From contig NZ_JAIUCY010000005.1 in the NCBI RefSeq assembly GCF_020179755.1, forward strand, positions 186,001 through 250,000: a stretch of 64,000 nt of DNA, read 5' to 3'. Positions 1-10,700 of the stretch are shown piece by piece (position 1 is the stretch's first letter; each line of letters opens with the position of its first letter). Origin of the DNA: Herbaspirillum sp. alder98 (lineage in GTDB: Bacteria; Pseudomonadota; Gammaproteobacteria; Burkholderiales; Burkholderiaceae_D). The notes under the pieces were generated by a model. It was given only the letters and a program-made list of their open reading frames with translations. It was not told where the DNA came from and did no database searches. Made by a program: the position numbers and the translations under genes.

Positions 1-1
1 G

Positions 2-1729
2 CGGCCCGACGCCTGGCTGGCGCGCTGGACGCCGCGCCTGTCGCTGTTTCATTCGCGGCTGTTCCTGGGCCTGACGCTGGCGGCATTGGGCTGGGGCACG
101 ATCGAGATTTTCCGCCAGTGGGACGCGTTTTCGGCCACGCTGGTCGATACCATCTCCTGGCGCGGAGTGCTCAGCTACGGCATTGCCCTGACTGCGGTCA
201 AGGTGCTGCACGAGTTGGGGCACGCGATGACCGCCAAACGCTTTGGCTGCCGGGTGCCGACCATGGGGGTGGCTTTCCTGGTGCTGTGGCCGGTGGCCTA
301 TACCGACACCAACGAAGTCTGGAAGCTGACCGACCACCGTCAACGCCTGGCGGTGGTCGGCGCCGGCGTGCTGACCGAACTGGCGGTGGCGGCATGGTCG
401 ACGCTGGCCTGGGCGCTACTGCCTGAAGGTACCTTGAAGTCGCTGGCGTTCCTGCTGGCGACGACCACGCTGATGGCCACACTGCTCATCAACGCCAGTC
501 CGTTCATGCGCTTTGACGGCTACTTCCTTCTGTCGGATTGGCTGCAGATACCGAACCTGCACGCGCGCGCCTTCGCACTGGCGCGCTGGGACCTGCGCGA
601 ACGCCTGTTCGCGCTGGGCCAGGCAGCGCCGGAACATTTCCCGCGGCCGCGCCGCATCGGCCTGATCCTGTTCGCCTATGCGACATGGATCTACCGGCTC
701 ACCGTGTTCCTCGGCATCGCCGCACTGGTGTACGCGTTCTTCATCAAGGCCGTCGGCATCTTCCTGTTCATTATTGAAATCGGCTGGTTTGTGCTGCGCC
801 CGTTTTCACAGGAGCTCAAGGCCTGGCAAACGCTGTGGCCTGCCATACGGCATAGCCGCCGTACCCGCGTCAGCGCTGCCATCGCCCTGCTGCTGGCGCT
901 GTCGCTGGTGGTGCCCTGGCCGGCCCGCATCAGCACCTCGGCCTTGCTGCGACCGGCCATGCAACTGGTGCTGTATGCGCCGCCAGGCGCGCAGGTAAGC
1001 GCCATGCCGGTGACCGAGGGCCAGCATGTCGCGGCCGGTACCCTCTTGCTGACACTATCGTCGGCAGAGTTGGAAGGCCGTCTGCGCGCAGCCAGGGCGC
1101 GCGAGCGCAGATTGCAATGGCAGATCAGCTCGGCGCCCTTCGATCCGGAACAGCGCGCACAGTGGCAAGTGGCACAGGAACAGTTGGGCGCGGTGCAAGC
1201 CGAGATCGCCGCCATCCAAGCCGATGCGGTGCGCTATGCGCCGGTGGCGCCCTTTGCCGGCGTGTTGCGCGACCTGTCGCCAGACCTGCGAGCGGGCGTG
1301 TGGCTGTCGCGCCAGGAACCGCTGGCGCGACTGGTATCGGACCAGGGTCTGGCCGTGGTGACCTATCTCGACGAGGACCAGATCGGCCAGGTCAGGATCG
1401 GCGACAAGGCGCGCTTTCACGCCGACGCGCCCGAAGGCCCTTCGGCCACGCTGGAGGTGACCGGCATCGACCGCGACGCCAGCCGCATCCTGCGCGAACC
1501 GGAACTGGCGAGTCTGTTCGGCGGCACCATCATCGCCCGTGAAAAGAACGGCCAGATCTATCCCGAGCGCCCGGTCTACCGCGTCACGCTGACGGCGGGC
1601 GATGTGCGCGACTCGGCCAGGCAACACGCGTGGCGCGGCACGGTCGTATTGGACGGCCAGTGGGCCGTGCCGGCCTGGCGCTACCTGCGTGGCGCACTGG
1701 CGGTCATCCGCCGCGAGGCGGGTTTCTGA
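2..1729 (+). CDS. M50 peptidase / HlyD-like membrane adaptor (5' partial)
   Basis: The reading frame is open to the left window edge, so the N-terminus is missing; 575 residues are visible. The front half is a polytopic membrane segment with a zinc-peptidase motif HELGH near residue 70 and a following AKRFGCRVPTMGV stretch typical of M50 (site-2 protease-like) proteins. The back half, from about residue 320, is a periplasmic adaptor: a lipoyl/HlyD-like beta segment (PPGAQVSAMPVTEGQHVAAG), a helical hairpin and a second beta block. This M50-plus-HlyD architecture is known as 'putative peptide zinc metalloprotease/efflux adaptor' proteins, often linked to type I secretion of large repeat proteins. 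It ends 4 bp from the convergent giant surface protein gene, so a role in that protein's export is plausible but inferred. An ABC exporter and TolC partner would be expected to the left, outside the window. Confidence 0.8.
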   Translation, partial: RPDAWLARWTPRLSLFHSRLFLGLTLAALGWGTIEIFRQWDAFSATLVDTISWRGVLSYGIALTAVKVLHELGHAMTAKRFGCRVPTMGVAFLVLWPVAYTDTNEVWKLTDHRQRLAVVGAGVLTELAVAAWSTLAWALLPEGTLKSLAFLLATTTLMATLLINASPFMRFDGYFLLSDWLQIPNLHARAFALARWDLRERLFALGQAAPEHFPRPRRIGLILFAYATWIYRLTVFLGIAALVYAFFIKAVGIFLFIIEIGWFVLRPFSQELKAWQTLWPAIRHSRRTRVSAAIALLLALSLVVPWPARISTSALLRPAMQLVLYAPPGAQVSAMPVTEGQHVAAGTLLLTLSSAELEGRLRAARARERRLQWQISSAPFDPEQRAQWQVAQEQLGAVQAEIAAIQADAVRYAPVAPFAGVLRDLSPDLRAGVWLSRQEPLARLVSDQGLAVVTYLDEDQIGQVRIGDKARFHADAPEGPSATLEVTGIDRDASRILREPELASLFGGTIIAREKNGQIYPERPVYRVTLTAGDVRDSARQHAWRGTVVLDGQWAVPAWRYLRGALAVIRREAGF

Positions 1730-1733
1730 TACC

Positions 1734-4700
1734 TCAGGCCTCTTGCATCGGCAAGGCAGCCACCAGCCTGGCAAGATATTGATCCAGGCCATCCCGTTGC
1801 GGCTGTGCGGCCAGGCGGATCTGCTCCGACAGGGCAATGCAGCCGACGCTCTCGGCGGCCGCCCCGCCACCGCTGCCATCGCCACCCGCACTTGCACCGG
1901 CGCCGGACTCGCCCACGCGGATGTGGAACTGCGTGGCCACCGCCTTGCCGCGATTGTCGTGCGCCACCACCTTGACGGTGACATCGGCGCTCAAGCAGGC
2001 CTTGGCGTCGACGATGAACTTGCCGGTGGCCGGGTTGAAGCTCACCCAGTAGGGCAAGGGCTTGCCATCCTCCCGGGTCGCCGTCAGATAGACGCCGGCA
2101 CGCTGGTCACCGTGGGCAAAGGCATCCCTGGGCACGAAGAACTCGGTATAGCTGGTCGCGGCCAATGTCTGGTCGCGGATACCCTGAGCGATGACGGGTC
2201 CGGCGCCCGGCCCGGCCTGTCCCGACACCGTCACGGCAAAGCCGCCACCCAGCGTCAGGGTGCCCAGCGCGGTAGGGTCCGTCAGCTCGCTGGCCCCATC
2301 CTGCTCGGCCGCGACGTCGTCCTGGATGAACAGGTCGCGACTCCATTCGGGCAACGCGAACGGCGACACGGACTCCGCAGGCTCGCTGCCGCTGCCGCCG
2401 GCGATATCGATGCCCGACATGCGCCACGACAGCGACGGCGACGACATGAATGCCAGCGCCCGACTCAACGCCGGCCTGAGCACCGACGGCGGCGCGGCCG
2501 ACACCTGCAGCGTGACGCTGGCGCTGCTGCTGTTGCCGGCCGGATCGGTGAGCACGACATTGACCAGGTAGCTGGCGCCCGGGACCAGCGCCAAGCCGCC
2601 GCTGATGGGGGTGGCAGCGGCCAGGTCCAGGGTCCAGTTGCCGTTGGCTGCCACGCCCACGTGGTACGTCGCGCCGCCTACCGTGACCGTCAGTCCTTCG
2701 CCGTTATCCACTGCTGCCGTCCCGCCAAACACCGGCTGCGGGCCGCTGGTGTCGACGCGATCGATGATGGGCGTGGCCGGTGGGATGGTGTCGATCACGA
2801 TATTGGCATGCGTGCTCAACACCGCACTCAATGCCAACTCGGCGTTGACCTGCAGGCCTGCTGCATCGACGATGACGCCGCCATTGAGGGCCATCGCGTT
2901 GCCCAGATCGAGTCCGGCGGCATTCTGGCCGGACGCCACCAGATAGGAAAACACCAGGGTCGAGGTGCCATTGCCACCGCTGTAGATGGCCATGCCACCG
3001 CTGTTGAGCAAGAAGGCAGGCGTCCCGCCGAAGGTATCGACCACGACCGGGCGATCAAAGGTGACGACGATGATGAGCGTGGCGCCGGCCCCGTAGGCGC
3101 CGCTGCCATTGGCGATATCGACATTGAGCACGTGTGGGTTGAGACCATCCACATTGACCGCTGCCGTGCTGCCCATGCCATTGAGGTTCAATATCGCATC
3201 GTTGCCTGCGGTATCCCTCAGCGCCCCGCCGTTGGCCACCATGCCCACCACCGTTACTCCGGTCAGGTCGCGCACGTCATTGGACACCACATAGCGAAAC
3301 AGCAGGCTGTCCGTACCGGAACCCGACACATAGCCGGCCTGCACGGTGCCGCCGACATCGAGCGCCAATGCGATGGAAGCAATGCCGGCACTGCCATTGA
3401 CGATCACGACCTCGGAAAAGTGGACCGTAAATTCCAGAACCTGACCCAGCGAATAAGTGCCATCCGGCGGCACCGTGACCGAGCTCACCAACGGCGGCGT
3501 GGTGTCCAGCATGTAGGGCAGCGACCAGGTCACCCCGGTATTGCCGGCAGCGTCCATGACTTCGATCCTGACCGTTGATCCTGCCGTATCGAACGTGCCG
3601 TCGATCATCCACGCCATGCCGCCGATGACGGTATCGGCGCGGGTCCAGGTGGATCCGTCGTCCAGCGACACCTGCACCCACTGTCCGACGCCCAGCGGCG
3701 CACTCAAGGTCCCGGCGATGGTGTGGGCCGTGCTGGCAGTCACCAGCGTCCCGGCCAGCATGCCGCCAGGCGACGAGAAGCTCACATCGTTCACCGTCTG
3801 GGTCGGCGCCGTGGTGATGACCGTCACACTCAGCGAAGCAGAACGGTTGCTGACGTTGCCGGCGCTATCGGTGGCGGAGGCATCGATCTCGTGCAATCCT
3901 TCGACCAGCGCCGTCACCGTAATGGACCATTGCCCGCTACCATCGGCCACGCCCGATCCCAGCACCACCACCCCATTGGAGCCGTACAGCGTCACCGTGG
4001 AACCCGCCTCGGCGGTCCCGGTAAAGGTCGGCGCAGGGTTGCGGGTGATGGCATCGTTGTTGGAGAAACCGGTGTCCGAAGCACTGGTCATGACCGGTTC
4101 AGAAGGTGCGCTCGGCGCCAGCGTATCGTAGGTGAGCGAAAGCGCAGCGCCCGCCCCGCCGCTATTGCCCGCGACATCGGTATAACTGGCGGCGGCCACG
4201 GTGATGCTGGCGCTACCGCTGTTGGCATTGGCGATCGGCGTGAAGACCGCTGTGCGGACTTGGCCGGTGCCGACAATGGAAGACAGCGTACCACCGCTGA
4301 CCGTCACATTAGCCTGCGTGAAGGTGCTGCCCGGGTCTTCGCTGAAGGTAAAAGTGATGGTCGCGGTCTCGCCGCTCTTGAGGCTGTCGACGTTGCTGGT
4401 GATGACCACCGTCGGCGCCGTGCTGTCGATGGTCACGCCCAGGCCGGCCGAGCGGGCGCCCAGGTTGCCGGCGCTGTCGGTGGCGCGCGCGGTGATGATA
4501 TGCAGTCCCTCGCTCAACACCGAGGTGGTCACCGACCAGTTGCCTCCTGTCGCCACGGCCGAACCCAGCACCGTAATGCCATCGGTGTCATAAAGCGTCA
4601 CGGTCGTACCGGCTTCAGCCGTGCCGGTAAAGCTTGGCGTGGTGATGCGGGTAATGCCATCGCTGCTGGACACGCCCGTGTCGGAGGCGCTGTCCATCAC

Positions 4701-7700
4701 CGGCGCCGATGGCGCGTTGGGCGCCAGCGTATCGAAGCTGATGCTCGGCGTGGCGCCCGCGCCGCCGCTGTTTCCCACCAGATCGGCATAACTGCCGGCG
4801 GCGACCGTGATGGTGGCCGTGCCGCTGTTGGTGCCAGCGGTGGGCGTGAAGATCGCCGTGCGGAGCAGGCCGCTGCCGGTAATGGCCGACAGCGTACCGC
4901 CTGTCACCACCACATCACCAGTGCTTCCATTCCAGCCGAACGTACTGCCCGGGTCTTCGCTGAAGGTGAAGGTAATCGTGGCCGTCGCGCCGCTATTGAG
5001 GGTCGCGACATTGCTGGTGATGACCAGCGTCGGCGGCGTGATGTCGATGGTAATGGTCAAGCCGCTGGATACACTGCTGGTATTGCCCGAGGTGTCGGTA
5101 CTCAAGGCATGCAGGGTATGCGTTCCTTCGGTCATGGCCGAGGTCATGATCGACCAGGTGCCGTTGGCCGTCGTCGTGGTGCCGAGGACGGTGATGCCGT
5201 TGCTGCCATAGAGCGTGATGGTGACCTGGCTGCCTGGCGTGGCCATGCCTCTGATGGTGGGCGTGGTGCTGTTGGTCATGTTGTCGATGCCGCCGACCAG
5301 CGTCAGCGCCGATGGCGCATCCGGCGCCAATGTATCGATACCGAGCAGGGGCGAGGCGGCCCCGCCACCGCCATTGCCTGCTGCATCGGTATAGCTGCCG
5401 GCGGCGACGACGATGCTGGCCGTGCCATTGTTGATCCCTGCCGTCGGCGTAAAGATCGCAGTGCGGGTCAGTCCCGAGCCGGCAATGGCTGACAACGTCC
5501 CCCCCGTGAGCGTCACATCGCTCAGGGTGAAACTGCTGCCCGGGTCTTCGCTGAAAGTAAAGGTGATGGTGGCGGTGGTGCCAATGACCAGCTTGTCGAT
5601 GTTGCTGCTGATGGCCAGGGTGGGGGGCGTCGTGTCGATGGTCAGCGCCAGGCTGGGCGATGCGGCACCGGTGTTGCCGGCACTATCGGTTGCGCGCGCG
5701 GTGATGGCATGCGCACCTTCAGCCAGCGCGGTGGCGGTGATCGACCAGGTGCCGCCGACGGCCACAGCGCTGCCCAGCACGGTGACGCCATCCGTATCGT
5801 AAAGCGTCACCGTGGCGCCGGCCTCGGCGGCGCCGGTGAAGGTCGGCATCGTGCTATTGGTGAGATTGCCCGGACCGCTGATGGCCGGGATCGATGGTGC
5901 ATTGGGCGCCAGGGTATCGTAGGTCAGTGCGGGCGCGCTGCCGGCTCCCCCGCTATTGCCTGCGGCATCGGTATAACTGCCAGCAGTGACCGTGATGCCG
6001 GCCGTGCCGCCGTTGATGTTGGCCGTCGGTGTAAAGACCGCCGTGCGGGTCAGTCCCGCGCCGGAAATGGCTGACAGCGTACCGCCCGTGACGGTCACAT
6101 CGCCCAGGGCGAAACTGCTGCCCGGGTCTTCGCTGAAGGTAAAGGTGATGGTGGCGGTGCCGCCAATCTTGAGGCTGCCGGCACTGCTGGTGATCAGCAC
6201 CGTCGGCGACGTGGTATCGATGACGATGTTGGCCTTCACCGACAGGCCGCTCACATTGCCCGCGCCGTCCGTGGCGGTCGCATGCAGGGCATGGCCGCCT
6301 TCGGCCAGGGCTGTGGTGGTGATGGACCAGGTGCCGCTAGTGGCCACCGCCGCTCCCAGCAGGGTGACGCCATCGCTGTCATAGAGCCTGACGGTCGTGC
6401 CGGCCTCGGCCGTGCCGGTGAACGTCGGCGTCGTGTTGCGGGTAATGCCGTCGTTGTTGAATACGCCGGTGTCCGATGCGCTGCTCATCACCGGCACTGA
6501 AGGTGCATCGGGAACCAGCGTATTGAAGCTCAACGTGGGGGCAACACCTGCGCCCCCGCTGTTACCCGCCGCATCGGTATAGCTGCCGGCCGCCACCGTG
6601 ATGCTGGCCGTGCCGCCTCCTACATGGTCGGTCGGCGTGAAGATCGCCGACCGGGTCAGGCCGGTACCGGTGATGGCCGTCAGCGTGCCACCGCCGACTG
6701 CCACATCAGCCTGCGTGAAGGTGCTGCCCGGGTCTTCACTGAAGGTAAAGGTGATGGTCGCCGTCTCGCCGCTCTTGAGGCTGCCGACGTTGCTGGTGAT
6801 GATCATCGTCGGCGATGTGGTATCGATGACGATGTTGGCCTTCACCGACAGGCCGCTGACATTGCCCGCGCCGTCCGTGGCGATCGCGTGCAGGGCATGG
6901 CCGCCTTCGGCCAGGACGGAGGTGGTGATGGACCAGGCGCCGCCAGTGGTCACCGCCGTTCCCAGCAGGGTGACGCCATCGCTGTCATAGAGCCTGACGG
7001 TCGTGCCCGCCTCGGCCGTGCCGGTGAACGTCGGCGTCGTGTTGCGGGTAATGCCGTCGTTGTTGAATACGCCGGTGTCCGATGCGCTGCTCATCACCGG
7101 CACCGACGGCGCATCGGGAACCAGCGTATTGAAGCTCAACGCGGGGGCGGCACCTGCGCCCCCGCTGTTACCCGCCACATCGGTATAGCTGCCGGCCGCA
7201 ACCGTGATGCTGGCCGTGCCGCCCCCCACATGATCGGTCGGCGTGAAGATCGCCGACCGTGTCAGGCCGCTGCCGGTGATGGCCGACAGCGCGCCGCCGC
7301 TGACTGCCACATCAGCCTGTGTGAAGGTGCTGCCCGGGTCTTCGCTGAAGGTAAAGGTGATGGTGGCCGTCTCGCCGCTCTTGAGACTGCCGACGCTGCT
7401 GGTGATGAGTACCGTCGGCGCCGTCGTGTCGATGGCCACGCCCAGGCCGGCCGACCGAGCGCCAATATTGCCGGCACCGTCGGTGGCGCGCGCGGTGATG
7501 GTATGCATGCCCTCGCTCAACACCGAGGTGATCAACGACCAGTTGCCCCCTGTCGCCACGGTCGAACCCAATACCGTGACGCCATCGCTGTCATAGAGCG
7601 TCACGGTAGAGCCGGCTTCGGCCGTGCCGGTAAAGCGTGGCGTGGTGATGCGGGTAATGCCGTCGCTGCCGGACACGCCGGTGTCCGATGCGCTGTCCAT

Positions 7701-10700
7701 CACGGGCGCCGACGGCGCATTCGGCGCCAGTGTATCGAAGCTGAGCGTGGGTGTGGCACCCGCGGCGCCGCTGTTACCCGCCACGTCGGTATAACTGCCG
7801 GCGGCAATGGTGATGCTGGCCGTGCCGCTGTTGGTGCCGGCGGTGGGCGTGAAGATCGCCGACCGGACCAGGCCCGCGCCCGTGATGGCCGACAGCGTAC
7901 CGCCGCTGACCACCACGTCCGCCAGCGCGAAGGTATTGCCCGGGTCTTCGCTGAAGGTGAAGGTGATGATGGCAGTCGTGCCAATCCTGAGGCTGCCGAC
8001 GTTGCTGGCGATGCTCACGCCCGGCGCTGTCGTATCGATGGCGACCACCAGCCCCGCCGAGCGCGGACTGACATTGCCGGCCGCATCGACAGCGGCGGCC
8101 TGCAGGACATGCGTGCCTTCGCCGAGCGGCGCTGCCGTGATCGACCAGTTGCCGCTGCCGTTGGCAACCACCGAGCCCAGCACGATGTTGCCGGCGCCGC
8201 CGATGGTGTCGTAGAGGATGACCGTGGCCCCCGCATCTGCGGTGCCGGTAAAGGTGGGGGTGGTATTGCGGGTGATGGCGTCGCTATCGGAAACCCCGGT
8301 GTCGGACACGCTGCTCATGACCGGCTGAGAGGGCGCATTCGGCGCCAGCGTATCGATGGCAAGCGTCTGCGCGGCACCGGCGCCACCGCTATTGCCGGCG
8401 GCATCGGTGTAGCTGCCGGCAGCGACCGAAATGCTGGCCACACCGCCGTTGACATCGGCGGTGGGCGTAAAGAGCGCCGACCGCATCAATCCCGTACCGC
8501 TGATGGCCGACAGCGTGCCGCCACTGATCACCACATCGCTCAGCATGAAGGTGCTGCCCGGATCTTCGCTGAAGGTAAAAGTAATGGTGGCCGTCTCGCC
8601 GCTCTTGACGGCGTCGAGGTTGCTGGTGACGAGCACCGTCGGCGCCGTGACATCGATGGTCACGCCAAGCCCGGCCGAGCGGGCGCCAATGTTGCCGGCG
8701 CTGTCGGCGGCGCGCGCGGTGATGGTATGCACGCCCTCGCTCAACGTCGTCGAGGTCACCGACCAGTTGCCCCCTGTCGCGACCGTCGAACCCAGCACCG
8801 TGACGCCATCGCTGTCATAGAGCGTCACGATGGAACCGGCTTCGGCCGTGCCGGAGATGGTCGGCGTGGTGATGCGGGTAATGCCGTCGTTGTTGGACAC
8901 GCCCGTGTCCGAGGCGCTGTCCATCACCGGCGCCGAAGGCGCATTCGGCGCCAGCGTATCGAAGCTCAGCGTGGGCATGATGCCGGCGCCTCCGCCATTG
9001 CCGGCCGCATCGGTATAGCTGCCGGCGGCCACGGAGATGCTGGCGCTGCCGCCGTTGGTATTGGCCGTGGGCGTAAAGCTGGCCGTGCGGACCAGGCCGG
9101 TTCCGCTGAGGGCCGACAGCGTGCCGCCGCTGACGGCCACATCCCCCAGCGTAAAGGTGTTGCCCGGGTCTTCGCTGAAGGTGAAGGTGATGGTCGCGCT
9201 CTGGCCGGCCCTCAGCGTGGCCACGTTGCTGGCAATGGACAGACCCGGCGCTGTCGTGTCGATAACCACCACCAGCGCGGCCGAGCGCGGGCTGACATTG
9301 CCTGCCGCATCGACCGCCGCGGCCTGCAGGACATGCCGCCCTTCACTGAGCACCGCGGTCGTGATGGACCAGTTGCCGCTGCCGTTGGCCACGGTCGACC
9401 CCAGCACGGTGACGCCGTTGGTGCCGTAGAGAATCACCGTGGAGCCGGCCTCGGCCGTTCCGGTGAAGGTAGGCGTGATGTTGCGGGTGATCGCGTCGCT
9501 ATTGGACACACCCGTATCGGAAGCGCTGCTCATCACCGGTGCCGACGGCGCGTTCGGCGCCAGCGTGTCATAGGGCAGCAGAAAGGTGACGGCAGCGCCG
9601 CTGGCATTGCCCGGGATATCGAGATAGCTGCCAGCGGCCACGGTGATGCTGCCGATGCCGTTGTTCATGCCTGTGGTCGGCGTGAAGATGGCGGTACGGC
9701 TCAGGCCGCTGCCGACCAGGGCCGACAGCATGCCGCCGGTTACCACCACATCACCGCTGGCGCCGTTCCACGTAAAGGATGAACCGGGATCCTCGCTGAA
9801 ATTGAAGGTGATGGTGGCGGTCTCGTTGGCGGCCAGACGACTGGCGTTGCTGGTAATGACGACGGTAGGAATGATGTTATCCACCCAGACCGGGCCCGAT
9901 GTCCTCATCGTGATATTGCCCGCATTGTCCATGGCCGTCACCGACGCGCTGCGATTGAGCGCATCGATGGTTCCCGCCACGATGGTGTAGCTGGCGCTCC
10001 ATAAGCCACCGGCATTGGTGGCCGCCACGTTGGCGCTGCCGCCGAACTGGCTGAAGTCCACCCTGACATTGATGATCACATCGCTGTTGTTGTCGCCCGC
10101 AGCCGTGTCGTTCCATCTCACGGTGACCACATCGCCGATCTTGTAGGCGCCACCGGCGCCGGTGGCGCCGGCAATCGATATCTGGCCAGTGGTGACGGTG
10201 GGGGCGATATTGTCGACGCTCAGGTTGCTGCTGTCGGTGCCGGTGGTGACCACACTACCGTTGGACGCACGCACCGAGACATTGCGGTTGACCGCATCGA
10301 TGTTGCCGGCGGTGATGGTATAGCTGGCGCTCCAGATGCCACCGGAACGGGTGCCCGCCACGCTGGCGCTGCCGCCGAACTGGCTGAAGTCGAAGGTCGC
10401 GGCCACGATGCCGCTGTTGTTGTTGCCACTGCTGCCGTTGTTCCACCGCGCGCTGACCGTGTCGCCGATCTTGTAGACGCCACCGATGCCGGTGCCGGTA
10501 GAGGTAATCGAAATCTGGCTGTCGGTGACGACAGGGAAAAGTTTGATATCGCTGACGGAAAAATTCTGGTAGACGACGTTGAGCCCACTGAACTCGAACT
10601 TTACGACATCGTTGAACACGGAATCGGCCTCAGAAATGGAGATGTAGCTACTGGGCCTGAAGTTATAGGTACGCGTTACCGTGCTCCCATCCGCGAATGT

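Noticed and set aside
1602-9782. Very long open frames (about 590-1050 codons) on the plus strand opposite the DUF4347 gene
   Set aside because: They are antisense shadows of a GC-rich repetitive gene. Their translations are Arg/His/Gly-rich and repetitive without any domain, and the minus-strand protein has clear Ig-like modules and a ribosome-binding site.
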